DNA of 64,000 nucleotides from assembly GCA_017165825.1 (NCBI GenBank), contig CM029383.1, positions 7,223,353 through 7,287,352 on the forward strand, in the 5' to 3' direction. The notes beneath the pieces are model-generated. The model did no database searches. It had not been told where the DNA came from and was given only the letters and a program-made list of their open reading frames with translations. The translations under genes and the position numbers were made by a program. The DNA is from Hepsetus odoe (Eukaryota; Chordata; Actinopteri; Characiformes; Hepsetidae). Within the stretch, counting starts at the first letter, position 1. Each line of letters opens with the position of its first letter. Positions 12,161 through 23,100 of the stretch are shown one piece after another.

Positions 12161-12284
12161 TTTCTTGAGCACAGCATCACTGTGTCACATGACTTTGCAT
12201 AGTCTGAAGAGCAGACAGACTGGTGGGGGTTCCTCCTGGTGAAAGATCTTGCAGGGAAACCTTGTCACTGATCAGCCTTACCTT

Positions 12285-12415
12285 TGGAATATTGCGTAGA
12301 TACAAGGTTCTAGATAAAGGGGAACCGCTCAGCGTTCAGAATCAGCAGTAAACAAATCACCTGAACATCTGTTTCTTCGCTGCTTCATGTCTTAGGTTAC
12401 TCCAAACAAGAAAAA
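12285..12415 (-). mobile_element. fragment of the Tc1-derived non-autonomous family
   Basis: The segment with gatacaaggttctagataaa and gcttcatgtcttaggtta is the reverse complement of blocks found in the copies at 23617-23950, 37440-37861 and 40795-41050 (tctagaaccttgtatc; taacttaagacatgaagcag). Ends are not defined. Confidence 0.6.
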
Positions 12416-12419
12416 AAAT

Positions 12420-13567
12420 TCTTCAGTGTCTCTGAACCGGGTCCAGCTTATGGATGAAGACTGAGAGAGAGTAACACCCAATCTGCAAACACCTGCTGAA
12501 GTGAAATAAAAAAAAAGACTGATTGCTTTTCAGTAGCGGCTGCTGTTACAACTAGGCCAATATGTGTATTTTTTTTGGCTTCGGACCGGCCTGTTCAAAT
12601 ACAGCGGGAGCCGAAATATGGGGGAGGGGAACAGTGAGCCTCAGGAAATAAAAGGGGAAAGTGATTGAGGGATTTCTTTGTCTGGCTCCGTGCAAAGCTT
12701 TAGTGTTCATTTGGGTAACACCCAGCCAGTGGGGAGCTCCTTCACTGAGGTTGTTTCCATCAGCTGGGCGACCTTCTCCCCCAATGGCATTGTGCTCTGG
12801 AAGGCCAGCAGAGCAGCCATGGAGACCCTAATGCTCCTGTTGCTAAAACTTTTTTGAGCAATGCAGCCTACCTGTGGGGTTTCACTCTCAGTCACAATGC
12901 TGGCAGGTTGTGGTTTGATCTGCTTTAGTTAGACTCTGATGCTTTGTGTATAAGTTAGGTTTGTAAACAACCAGTTTTGCAACCACTTTGATTGTCTCTT
13001 TCTCTACGGAGTGTAAACTGTGGCATGTGCCTGGGATTAGAACATTTCACTGAGGATTACTCTTTAGCAGCAACCCAATGGCAGTTCGCTTGGAGGAGAA
13101 CCGCTGGAAGGTCTAACTTTACCCTGCCTGCTACTTGGCTTTGACAATTCATCTGCGAATTTGGTTTCATGCACTGAACGTTGGCTTCTTGTTTCACGAA
13201 CTCCTCGGTGTGAGTTGGGGGGTAAGTTATCCTTTCCATCCATATTCAGTTCTGGAGTTTTCAAACCACTTTAGTATTGGATGTTAGGAGATGAATGTAA
13301 ATGGGAGGATATATATTTTTTGTGTGAGAAGAGAAGGTCTAACCTCAGGTTACTCATTAATGTGCAAAGTAGGTTTTTCCTCAAGACCCCGTGCTTGCTT
13401 TTTAGACCAGTTGGTAAAGTGCAACAAGGCTATCGAGAAGGATGAAGGACGAAATAACTCAGTGTACTGGTTGTGTTTACTTGCTTATCGCTTGCAGAGC
13501 CTTAAGAGTGTGACCTCCTTTTCCATCCGTGTCGAACAGTTTCCTTCTCTGCTTTCGCCACGAAGGA
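12420..13567. other. upstream region of kcnj1; possible 5' exons not resolved
   Basis: Non-repetitive DNA before the kcnj1 coding exon. Kcnj1 genes normally have separate upstream exons that are untranslated or encode alternative N-termini; I could not identify one. Possible acceptors for the coding exon are the cag near 13540 and the cgaag just before the start codon. Confidence 0.4.
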
Positions 13568-14701
13568 ATGTTGCAGTTCATCCAGAAGCAGCTTCATGAT
13601 CACTTAGTGGAACGCAGGATTCGCCGGACGCGGCTCGTGACCAAGGATGGTCACTGCAACATTGAATTTGGCAACGTTAAGTATCACAGCCATTTTGCAT
13701 ACCTAATGGACTTTTGGACCACTTTTGTTGAGATCCGATGGCGTTTTGTCATATTTTCCTTTGTGGCCGCTTTCACTGGAAGCTGGTTCGTCTTTGGTCT
13801 TCTGTGGTACTGGATTGCAAAGAGCAATGGCGACCTAGAGGGACAGCATGCTCCAGATGGCCATACAAAGTGCATAGACAACATAAATGGACTCACAACT
13901 GCCTTTCTTTACTCTCTAGAGACCCAGACAACCATCGGATATGGTGGGCGAGCTCTGACGGGGCACTGTGCCGTGACAGTGGCCCTCCTTGTCTTTCAGT
14001 CGCTCATGGGTGCCATCATAAACTGCTTCATGTGCGGCCTGATTTTGGCCAAAATATCCCTACCCAAGAAGCGAGCCAAGACCGTCACCTTCAGCGACAC
14101 GGCGGTCATCTGCTTGAAGAAAGGGAGTCTCTGCCTGCAGATCCGGGTAGCGAACTTGCGCAAGACCCTTCTCATTGGCAGTCAGATTTATGGGAAGCTC
14201 CTGAGGACCACCATCTCTCCGGATGGGGAACCCATTATCCTGGACCAGGTGGACATCGACTTCCTGGTGGACGCCGGCAAGGACCACCTGTTCTTCGTCT
14301 GCCCTTTGACGCTTTACCATGTGATCGACAGCTCCAGCCCCTTTGCAGAGATGGCGGCGGACACCATCCAGCAGCAGGAGTTTGAGCTGGTGGTCTTCTT
14401 AGATGGTGTTGCGGAGTCCACCAGCTCATCCTGCCAGGTGCGCACCTCCTTCATCCCTCGTGAGATCCAGTGGGGCTACAGCTTCTTGCCAATCATCTCC
14501 CGCACCAAAGGGGGCAAATACCGGGTGGACTTCTCCAACTTCTCCAAGACCGTCCCGGTGGCCACACCACATTGTGCCTGCTGCTTTCTGAATGAACTTA
14601 ACAGCAACCTTATACTGCACCAGCATGGTCAACACGGCATTGATAACCCTGGGTTTGACGTGATTCACATTGATGATTCGATGGACAATACTCAAATGTG
14701 A
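13568..14701 (+). CDS. kcnj1: inward-rectifier K+ channel Kir1.1 / ROMK
   Basis: Tetrameric K+ channel of kidney tubule and fish ionocyte membranes, gated by PIP2. One uninterrupted 377-residue frame, as usual for KCNJ genes. The start at 13568 aligns with the ROMK2 start, and residue numbers then match mammalian ROMK2 exactly at many sites. Domains: cytoplasmic N-terminus 1-55 with CNIEFGNV; M1 about 60-84; pore with the filter TIGYG at 122-126; M2 about 137-162 with Asn152 (weak rectification); cytoplasmic immunoglobulin-like domain 165-340; C-terminal NTQM, a PDZ-ligand-like end as in mammalian DTKM. Thr25 replaces the SGK1/PKA serine but keeps RxRxxT; Arg22, Arg292 and Ser294 are kept. 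Oddities: Val61 stands where ROMK2 Lys61 (ROMK1 Lys80, the pH-gating lysine) is expected, and the extracellular N-glycosylation Asn is Gly98. KCNJ10/15 are excluded by the C-terminus and the NIEFG motif. Confidence 0.96.
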   Translation: MLQFIQKQLHDHLVERRIRRTRLVTKDGHCNIEFGNVKYHSHFAYLMDFWTTFVEIRWRFVIFSFVAAFTGSWFVFGLLWYWIAKSNGDLEGQHAPDGHTKCIDNINGLTTAFLYSLETQTTIGYGGRALTGHCAVTVALLVFQSLMGAIINCFMCGLILAKISLPKKRAKTVTFSDTAVICLKKGSLCLQIRVANLRKTLLIGSQIYGKLLRTTISPDGEPIILDQVDIDFLVDAGKDHLFFVCPLTLYHVIDSSSPFAEMAADTIQQQEFELVVFLDGVAESTSSSCQVRTSFIPREIQWGYSFLPIISRTKGGKYRVDFSNFSKTVPVATPHCACCFLNELNSNLILHQHGQHGIDNPGFDVIHIDDSMDNTQM

Positions 14702-15525
14702 CACGGTACAAGAGATGTCAAAGGGCAACTGAGCTGATTTTTCAAAAATCCTTCAAAATTAAAATCGTTAAGATGTAATCAATGTCATTTAGAGTAGCTT
14801 GATGTGAAACGCTCCATTCTGGAGAAACTTACAGAGTCAGAAATGATCATAGTGATAGGAATCAGACGTCGGGGGAATTGAATGCCTCTCAGTTCCACCA
14901 AGATGGAAAAATGCTATCAGACAAATGAACAAGCCATTAAGATGCCTGAAAAAGAGACAGTTCTGAAGAAATACTGTCCATATGGTCACCAACAGTCCGG
15001 AACCAACTTGACAGCATTTCATAAAATAAGAGCTCCCTCAGAAATCATTTCATGAAATCTTTACTAAAACACAGCCTGATGCCCGAAACATTGCTTTATG
15101 ATCATTTTGTGAATGTTTTGACCCCTTTAATCTCAATTGTAAGGCAAACAGCTCCATATAGGCAGTCCAAAAGGTTCATTCCATCTCATGTGAACTTAAA
15201 TTTCACAATTTTCAAGATTTTTCACCAACAGTGATGGTTAGTTTTTGATAAAGATGTCTGGTTCAATCCACCATCACTGAAATAAGTCATTGAATTTCTC
15301 TAGAATGAACAACTCCACATTAAGTCCACTCTTAAAGAGTTTTACATCTTAACGATTTGATCATTTGATGATTTCCTATTTAATTTGTGCTGCCTCAAGA
15401 AGAATGCTAGAACTCCAACAGCAAGATCCTGAATCCTTTATCTGCTTACTTACTATCATTGCTAAAAGAAGTGCTGAGTGAGTGTCCATAAGAGGATTAT
15501 AACAGTTAGTTTAGCCATAAATGCA
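14702..15525. other. kcnj1 3' flank
   Basis: Non-coding sequence after the kcnj1 stop. The nearest poly(A)-like hexamer is ATTAAA at 14758-14763; the first canonical AATAAA I noticed downstream is near 16828. No gene is seen. Confidence 0.45.
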
Positions 15526-15529
15526 TCTA

Positions 15530-15900
15530 CAGCACTGTGCAAAACCTATGAACCACCCCTCATGTTGAGGAGCAGTTCTCCGGATCTTCCTGAAGGACAA
15601 TGTTTTTGGCTCTCACTTTCAGTACACTCCCTCTACCTGAGCAGTTTCAGAAGCAGTGTGAGATCATCTCCGCAGAGAACAGAAAACAAAAGGTAGCCGA
15701 CGTCCGAAAGAACTGTTCCTGAAGATGACTCCAAGAACCGACCTGGTCTAAGAGAGTTCAGGCTGTGCTGAAGAATAGAGCCGGCCAAATATTGACTTTA
15801 AAGCTGGTCAGAATTCTACGACCCGAATCAGCGCACGTATTATCTCGTTCCTACAAATATGCAGAAACCAGGGGTGGCTCCAGACTTTTGCACAGTGCTG
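15530..15900 (+). mobile_element. complete Tc1-derived non-autonomous element
   Basis: Bounded by a TA on each side (15528-15529 and 15901-15902) with matching inverted ends: cagcactgtgcaaaa at the left and ttttgcacagtgctg at the right. This is the Tc1/mariner layout with TA target duplication. It carries one copy of the 69-bp unit (15571-15645) and, near 15750-15785, a decayed transposase tail whose frame would read VQAVLKN. Length 371 bp, no intact transposase. Confidence 0.88.
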
Positions 15901-15902
15901 TA

Positions 15903-18900
15903 GATGAAGTCATGTGATCACTTGTGCTATACACACAATCCTGTTTAAATGCTGGCTCCGGGTGAGATCTGACTGCTGCAGCTGTATGGTTTCTGCATTT
16001 TTGGCTTCAGAAGTGCAACAGCTGTTCTTGTAGAAATACAGTTAGTGCTCATTTCACCCCGGGCTTTCGCTACTTAAGTGAAACTGACAGCTGGTGAAGT
16101 ATAACCCAGGGCGTGAGCGTGGTAATAGCACATAATTTGGAACTGTGTTAATATAAAGGTTATCTTAAAAGCGTTTGCTTACCCACAAGGACTTTTGAAG
16201 TGTTCAGAGGTGTGTGAGACCTTGGGAAAAAAAAAGTGCCAGTGTTTGGCCATGGGCAAATAACCCTTCAAGTGCTTATCTTTTTCTTGAAAGAAATATT
16301 TGGAGGAAAAAACAGCAGGACGGATGATGTTTAACCCTTAAATCTCCAGGATATTGGTCTGGAAGACTGCGATCACCAAGATACAGAAAAAAAATACGGT
16401 GATGATTGATTCTGATATTGAATGGGAGGCTAAAAGAAGCACTGAAAGAGGAAAAGAAAATATATTGCTTATCTGATTGTTGTAAGTCATCACAAAATAG
16501 GGAGGAATGGGAAGAACTTAAGTACATCATCCTCCTGACTATCTTGTTCCCATGCCTTGCTGCTACTTAATGATGGCAGGTTATTTATCTGCTCCCAACT
16601 TCTTACTAACTCAAGGCCAGATCTAAATGATCTAAACCCCGTGGCTGAATTAATGATCTTTTTCCCTAAACTTACTAACTAGTGGCCACAAATTGATTAT
16701 CTTGTTTCCACTTCTTACTAAGTTGTGGCCATAATGATGACAACTTACTTATCTCGTTCCCACCCAACTCACTGACACGCACTAATTGTCTTGTTCTCAT
16801 GCTTTGGATCCTGTTTCCCCTCTAAAATAAATGATTTCTATTAGAATGCTTTCATTTTTTTTAAGATGCTTTAAAAAAGTGGAACTGGAGAATGAATCTT
16901 CAGACTTATTAAACATCAAACGTCACAGCAGGTCTGACACCGAACCACAGCTAAGCTGAAAAGTCCATCTTGGCCAATTTATCCCTGAATTTGTCCCTGT
17001 TCTTGAGTCCACAGAATTGCCATCATCTGGTCTAAAACGTAAGTTAGCAGCAGAAAATTTGGGAGGATGCTCAAAAGTAAGTTTCCAAAAACATAATACT
17101 CATATTTCTTTAGATATTCGGGATGCAAATATCAATGATCAAGAGATTTTTTTTTTTTTTTTTATTGTTTATTGAAACAACTTAAATCTGTCCATTGTGG
17201 TCGTTGAGGACTTTCACACGCAGCCCAAATAAAGAGAAGTATGTTCTCGAAAAGATTCACATTTTACTCTTATGGTACGTTAAACTCCAGTTCTTTTAGA
17301 TTTCAATACATTTCGATTTTCTCATTTGGCAGAAGCTAAGAGGTTTACACGGACAGTAATGCCGCATAATGTGAAATAAAACAGCCCACAGCTCCAGGGT
17401 TTCCTCTTACCTTCCCATACCGTCCTACAGGTATCAGCACTCCTCCACTTGGGGGCGCTTTTGTTTGAACTGATTACACACATGGGTTTTCATACTGTTC
17501 CTATCTTCAAGGCCTCCATCAGAAACTCCTCTCTTGATGATGATCTGTGATACTTTCTTGGCTTCTCTTAGTTCCAGTTTTTATAAGATCATCAAATCCA
17601 GACTGTGAGATCTGTGGGCACTGTTTCTTCTTGCCTGTTTGTTGTTTTTGTGGTTGTCAATTCTGGTGGCCAATTTACGGACCAGCAGATCAAATCCAAG
17701 CAGCAGATTCCAACATCGGGTCATTTCCAGCCTCACTTTGACAACTAAGTGAAACATCTGACGCTGAAAAGCTTTAAAAAGATGAAAAGTCTGAACGCTT
17801 TCTGAGGGCAATGATGATGAGGGCTGAGACACAACGTCAAGTTCAAATTATTCAACTTTTATACGCTGACAGCGGTTGGTTGTTCAGATGATTCATGCCG
17901 ATTATTTTGTACTGTATGTTTCTCTGGTCTTTTTCAGTTAAAATGTCAAAAAATTTATTTCTGGATTAAAGTTTTTATTTATTTCTGTGCTTGTATTAAA
18001 TATTTCAAAATGAAACGAAATCATTTTAAGAACTGGTGTCCTCCAAATTTGACAAGTTTTACACAACTGGACAATTATTGAACAGGTTCTTCAACAAATT
18101 ATGATCAATATAGAAATTTTAAAAGCTCGAGTTTGAGTTCAGCTATGGCTAAAATGGACACACAAGCTTGGAGAACAGAGAGCGAGAGAGAGAGAGAGAG
18201 AGAGAGATACCTAGTAGCTGTAAGCCTTTTGGATGATGGACAAAGGAAAGGATGAGTGTGTGGGAGCGGGTGTGAAACTCTGCTCTCGCCCAGAGTTCAA
18301 AATCAGCATAATTCCAGCTTCCAGTGCCCATGTGCCAGCCCACGTCCTGCCTTGATCACTCTGCCCACTTGACCCCTCCATCTCCGCAGATGATTCGCCG
18401 CCTCAGCCGGGCCCCTGCGGAGGAGAGCGTTCTACCGTGCTGCTTTGCCACTTGTCCGCCCCTCTCTCCCCTTTCTGCCCGCAGCCTGTTTTCAAGCCAC
18501 GGGCCCACACGTTCTGAGGGTCAGAGCTCTTTATTTAGGTGTTAGTTGCTCAAAAATGGATTGACTTCACTTGAAACCCCACTCTGACACACACTGGATG
18601 CTCAGCCTGCACCGAGTGAGTTTCTCTGGAGCTCGCTGTGGCTCGATCGGAGCCGGGATAGGATACAAATCGATGGTGATGCAGTTTTAATGTGCAGAAA
18701 AGGCAACAGCGATCGCTCTCCAGCACATGAGTGATCCTGGGGCTGCCGCAGATTCGAGTCGGTTTTAGAGAGTGATGTGTGCATTGATGATAAATACATG
18801 GCACCTTAGAGCCAATGATTGTGTACCCAATGAGTGTAATACAGGTGGAAAGGTGAAAGTAAGTCCTCCCTCCAGACATTTAGTTTTCATTAAGTGGTAA

Positions 18901-19130
18901 AGTTTGCAAACCCTTTTCTATATTTCTGGCCAAATTCAACCTAAAACAAAAGCAGATTTCCGCACAAGTCTTAAGAGTTAACGAGAATCCAGTTTAAGAG
19001 CATCTGACAAAATATTACACTAGATTATGCATTTATTGACTGTTGATCAGACCTAAAGAAGATCTGTAGCCCTTTCTTTCTACAGAGTCTCTACAGAGTT
19101 TAGTTCAGGACTATAAATTTGACTATAATC
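15903..19130. other. intergenic between kcnj1 and the somatolactin gene, no gene seen
   Basis: Mostly unique DNA with a poly(T) run at 17148-17163 and a (GA)n tract at 18180-18207. Open frames such as 18324-18545 and 18550-18879 show no family similarity I can recognise. Confidence 0.55.
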
Positions 19131-19137
19131 TTAATGG

Positions 19138-19915
19138 GGCAGCGGTGGCCTAGTGTTTAGGGAGTTGACCACAGGCTTGTAAGATTGTGGGTTCAAACCC
19201 CTTACCAGTAGGTTGCCCTGAGATGCACTACTGTGCAAAAGTTTTAGGCAGGTGTGAAAAAATGCTGTAAACAGACGCTTTCAGAAATGGAAGTGTTGAT
19301 CATTCATTTTCATCAATCAACAAAATGCAGTGAATGAACAAAAGAGAAATTTAAATCAGATCAATATTTGGTGTGACCACCCTTTTCCTTCAAAACAGCA
19401 TCAGTTCTTCTAGGTACACTCGCACACGGTTTCTGAAGGAACTCGGCCGGTAGGTCGTTCCAAACATCTTGGAGAACTGAGCACAGATCTTCTGTGGATG
19501 TAGCTTCCTCACATCCTTCTGTCTCTTCATGTGATCCAGACACACTGGATGATGTTGAGATCAGGGCTCTGTGGGGCCAGAAGAACTGATGCTGGTCTGA
19601 AGGTAAAAGGTAGAAACACCAAATATTGATCTGATTTAGATTTTTCTTTTCTTCGCTCCCTTTGCGTTTTGTCAATTGATAAAAATAAGCAATCATTATT
19701 TATATTTCTGAAAGCGTTCTATGTTTACAGCATTTTTTCCACACCTGCCTCAAACTTTTGCACAGTACCGTACCCTTGAGCAAGGTACCGTCCCTGTCAC
19801 TGCTCCCCGGGTGCTTTGGCAGCCCCCTGTTGCACGGTGTTTGAATGCATCGGTTTGGGGTTCACTGTGTGCTGTGCTGTGACCTCGCAATGACAAGGGT
19901 TGTCACTTTCACTTT
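19138..19915 (+). mobile_element. SINE split by a nested Tc1 insertion
   Basis: The SINE head (gcagcggtggcctagtg, gtgggttcaaacccc, ggttgccctgag) ends at about 19224. The SINE resumes at 19771 with tacccttgagcaaggtaccg and continues to its tgtcactttcacttt end at 19915. The intervening ~545 bp is a Tc1-like element listed separately. Taken out, the two halves make one continuous SINE of standard block order. Confidence 0.88.
19225..19770 (-). mobile_element. Tc1-like element nested in a SINE, internally deleted
   Basis: The ends are inverted: tactgtgcaaaagttttagg at 19229-19248 and caaacttttgcacagtac at 19751-19768, and the inner sequences (aaaaaatgctgtaaacag / tttacagcattttttcc) also pair. 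On the minus strand the inside encodes the transposase C-terminus: the residues SVPRRTDAVL and KGGHTKY followed by a stop (19370-19430). Only the last quarter of a transposase gene remains. Confidence 0.87.
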
Positions 19916-19950
19916 AATCCCTTTTAGCCATTTTTTGGTAGAAAGATGAA

Positions 19951-20096
19951 GTGAAAGTAAAGTGAAAGTGACCACACAGCCATATACAGCACACAGGGAG
20001 CAGTGATGGGAGTGGAACCTTGTCACAGGGTAACCTACTGACTTCCAATTACAGGGCCTAGTCTGAACATCAGTCCACCACTGCACCTCTTTCATT
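19951..20096 (-). mobile_element. truncated main-family SINE
   Basis: Starts with the reverse tail (agtgaaagtaaagtgaaagtg), then acacagggagcagtgatggg and gtaacctactgac, ending at the A-box side ccaccactgcacctc. Several internal blocks are deleted. Confidence 0.7.
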
Positions 20097-20241
20097 TGAA
20101 GGTTGTTCCTTCAATGATGGGAAGCTGACCTGGCCCTACTCCATAATACTAAAACCACCATGTTCCACAAATGGGATCGGATTCTTCACTGGAATGCAGT
20201 TTTCCTCGTTGAAACGTTTCTTTTTAATGTTTTTTCCATTT

Positions 20242-20435
20242 CCATTTATGGCATTTAGCAGACACTCTTATCCAGAGGGACTTCCAATTCCTGATTACAG
20301 GGTCAGTCCCCCTGGAGCAACCTGGGGTTAAGGGTCTTGCTCAGGAACCCAGCAGTGATAGTGCTGGAGGTGGGATTGGAATCAGCAACCTCTTGCTCCA
20401 TGATGGAGTATCCTACCTCTAGACCACCACCCCAT
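20242..20435 (-). mobile_element. second tRNA-like SINE family
   Basis: The reverse-oriented copy begins with atttatggcatttagcagac and cttatccagagggacttcc, a block common in fish SINEs, then gggttaagggtcttgctcag, ggtgggattggaatcagcaa (B-box region) and a ctagaccaccaccc end. It is distinct from the main SINE. Related pieces occur at 27010-27140, 34310-34490 and 43470-43660. Confidence 0.72.
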
Positions 20436-20449
20436 TTTCCCTGCAGCCC

Positions 20450-21370
20450 TGCCCTGCACACTAGCAGTGATCTGTTTTCTATACCTAGTAATATGAGCTG
20501 GGATGAATTTTCAAATAAAGAAGATTAGAGTTTGGGTCCGAGTTAAGACACTGCCTCTGAGCTTTAATGGGCTCCAGCTCCAGGTTTGTAGGCCTATATG
20601 TTTAGTAGCTTCAGCAGACAATGACAGCTGTAGAGCCAAAGTAATTAAAGGGTTCATATCCTACATTTGTCTTCTTCCATTTGTGGGTCTTAAGTATCAT
20701 CATTCTTTTTTATGTTCCCTCTCTTTATTCCCTTCCATTAAACATGCGAAGCTATTCCTGCGCCTTTTAAGGCTGATTTATGGAAACGAGCTTTGTTCCT
20801 TTTGGCCACACTGAACTGGGATTCATTTCAGGATTAAATGCTCCACACAACTTCAGCATGGGCGGGGCTAAACTGACAGCCCTAGGTAAATGTCTTGGTT
20901 TTGTGACATCATAAATAATTGAATACATTTTTTGCTCATCTTCAATTCTACCACTTAAGGACATGTTTGGAAATTTTAATCGTTTTTCCAATAAATTGTA
21001 ATTGANTGTCTTTCTTTTTTTGGCTTTTTGAAAATCCTCTTCTCCTTTTTCTTAAACAATTTTAGGATTTCGAATTCATCCTGTTGCTTTGCTTGTCGTT
21101 TACTGGATTTGTCCTTTGATTTGTGGTTCAGGATCAGAATTTCCAGGGCCTCACAAAGTGTTACATCATATGTACCTTCTGCTGGTATTTAAGCCGTTGG
21201 TACATTTAGCCCACTTCTGGCTTATTTTCAGGATTTTATCCTTTATCAAGGGGTTTTCACACAGAGACTTTTCACACGTCTTCTCTAAAGGTGACTTCAC
21301 CTTACACTGTCCCTCAAGGGTCTTCACTTTAGTTTTTTTAGTCATCTTTATTCTTTGATTCTCTTTGACC
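20450..21370. other. intergenic, no gene seen; one ambiguous base
   Basis: Non-coding DNA without recognised elements. Base 21006 is n. Confidence 0.5.
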
Positions 21371-21376
21371 CCCCAA

Positions 21377-21431
21377 TTATTATTATTATTATTATTATTA
21401 TTATTGTTGTTGTTGTTGTTGTTGCTGTCGA

Positions 21432-21468
<37 letters not shown>
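21377..21468. repeat. (ATT)n / (GTT)n microsatellite
   Basis: Two (att)n runs separated by (gtt)n directly 5' of the SINE at 21470. Confidence 0.95.
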
Positions 21469-21469
21469 G

Positions 21470-21725
21470 GAGGGGGCAGCGGTGGCCTAGTGGTTAGGGT
21501 GTTGGCCACATGATCGGCAGATCGGGGGTTCGAACCCCTTCCCAATGGGTTGCCCTGAGGTACCCTTGAGCAAGGTGCCGTCCCCGTCCTGCTCCTCCCT
21601 GCGATGGGCTGGCGACCTGTCCAGGGTGCGTCCCCCGTCCTCGCCCTGTGTGCGCTGGGTTGGACACCAGCACTCCCCCGCGACCCCGTTTGGGACAAGC
21701 GGCAGATAATGGATGGATGGATGGA
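21470..21725 (+). mobile_element. chimeric SINE: main-family tRNA head joined to an L2-like tail
   Basis: The head (ggggcagcggtggcctagtg; ggggttcgaacccc; tacccttgagcaaggtgccg) is that of the main SINE. At about 21597 it switches to ctgcgatgggctggcgacct, tggacaccagcactcccccg and gacaagcggcagataatgga with a (tggatgga)n end, the typical 3' tail of fish L2-type LINEs. The same tail stands without this head at 32293-32418. Confidence 0.85.
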
Positions 21726-22311
21726 TTAATGACTTTTATTCCAAAAAGAAATTCATTTTACAGGATACTTGCCCTTAAATTGAACAAAGGAGTGACACAC
21801 AACCCATAATATGCTTTTTATGAAGTTAATGAGTTTTAAGAAGCACGTTCTCTGGGTCAAAAACCTCTGAAAAAATGATGTTTCTGAAAAATTCACTCTA
21901 AAACGAGTTTTTGTGCTTAAAGTAACCCTTTTTATCATTTTTTGTTTACTAACGTGTCTCCTTAAATGAAAGAATTCACCTCCTTTTTATTTTCATCTTC
22001 CTCTCGGCGTCTGGATTATGAAAAGCATGCAAACAACTCATATCAGGAGCTGGTTGGCTGAAGAACAGCCTCCACACGAGGGAGAGAGTTTGACAGTCTT
22101 GCATCAAAGCCTCTCCAATAAAAAAATAAAAAAAAATGAAATCTGAATATATTAAAAACAATTCTGGGACGGTTTTATAAACCACTTATAAAAAGAGATG
22201 TCACAATTAAATGTTTTTTGCAAAAGAGCTTAAAGCACTGATATGAACGCACACTTACAGGTCTGTTACTTCTTTGGCTCAGCTGTGCATAAATGACGGG
22301 AGTTTCCATTT
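21726..22311. other. intergenic, no gene seen
   Basis: AT-rich unique DNA downstream of the somatolactin gene. No supportable feature. Confidence 0.5.
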
Positions 22312-22552
22312 TAAAGTGAAAGTGACTATTGTCATCATTATCAAACACAGCCCAACACAAAGTGAGACGCCACAAAATCAAACCTTTGCTTTTCACCCAT
22401 ACACACGTGCAGCAGGGCGCAGCTTGGGGAGCAGTGATAGGGACAGTACCTTGCTCAAGGGTACCTCAGGGCTACCCACTGGTCTGGGACTTAAACCCAT
22501 GAACTTCCGATCCTGGGGCCAACTCCCTAACCATTAGGGCTCCGCTGCCCCA
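22312..22552 (-). mobile_element. tRNA-derived SINE (main family)
   Basis: Reverse-oriented: aaagtgaaagtgactattgt tail, cacacgtgcagcagg, agtaccttgctcaagggtac, gggctccgctgcccc end. Confidence 0.85.
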
Positions 22553-22555
22553 GGC

Positions 22556-22733
22556 TATGCATTTAACCCATACATACCGTGCAGCAGGGGAAAGCTATTG
22601 AAAATGCCCGGGGAGCATTGATGGGAACGGTCCCTTGCTCAAGCTACCTCAGGGCAACCTACTGGTAAGGAATTCGATCCCATGATTCCGATCCGGGAGC
22701 CTAGTCCCTATACACTAGACCACCGCTGCCCCT
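22556..22733 (-). mobile_element. tRNA-derived SINE (main family), 3' truncated
   Basis: Directly follows the previous copy in the same orientation but lacks the tail block: begins catttaacccatacatacc, then ggtcccttgctcaag and aattcgatccc, ending ctagaccaccgctgcccc. This arrangement fits either a tandem insertion or a partial duplication. Confidence 0.82.
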
Positions 22734-23007
22734 ACACAACAGCAGATGAGCTGGGCAATAAAACACTGTTCATTTTAATTTTTATTTTAAAAAGGATTTT
22801 GCAGAAGCAACAGTAACTTAACAAATGGAAATGCCTTTATTGATTTGATGGATTTTTTTCATGTCATTTTAGTCTTTTTCTAGTGGAAAAGTTGAAACAA
22901 TATACACAGCAGCTACAATACCACGATTCGGAATAATTTAAGACATTTAATTTTGGCAATGTATGCTAAGTGTTGTCTTTTTTAGCAGCTTAAAAAGTAC
23001 ATAAGTT

Positions 23008-23013
23008 TTTATT
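23008..23013 (-). terminator. possible somatolactin poly(A) signal
   Basis: On the minus strand AATAAA stands 88 bp after the somatolactin stop codon (in aaaaataaaaac). A second candidate AATAAA is at 22841-22836. Which is used cannot be told from sequence. Confidence 0.45.
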
Positions 23014-23100
23014 TTTAAGGGATTTTTCCAGACTTTTACATTACAGATTTGTAACATTTGCTTTATCAAGAAACAGATCGATATCCTACGTTCTGTGCAG

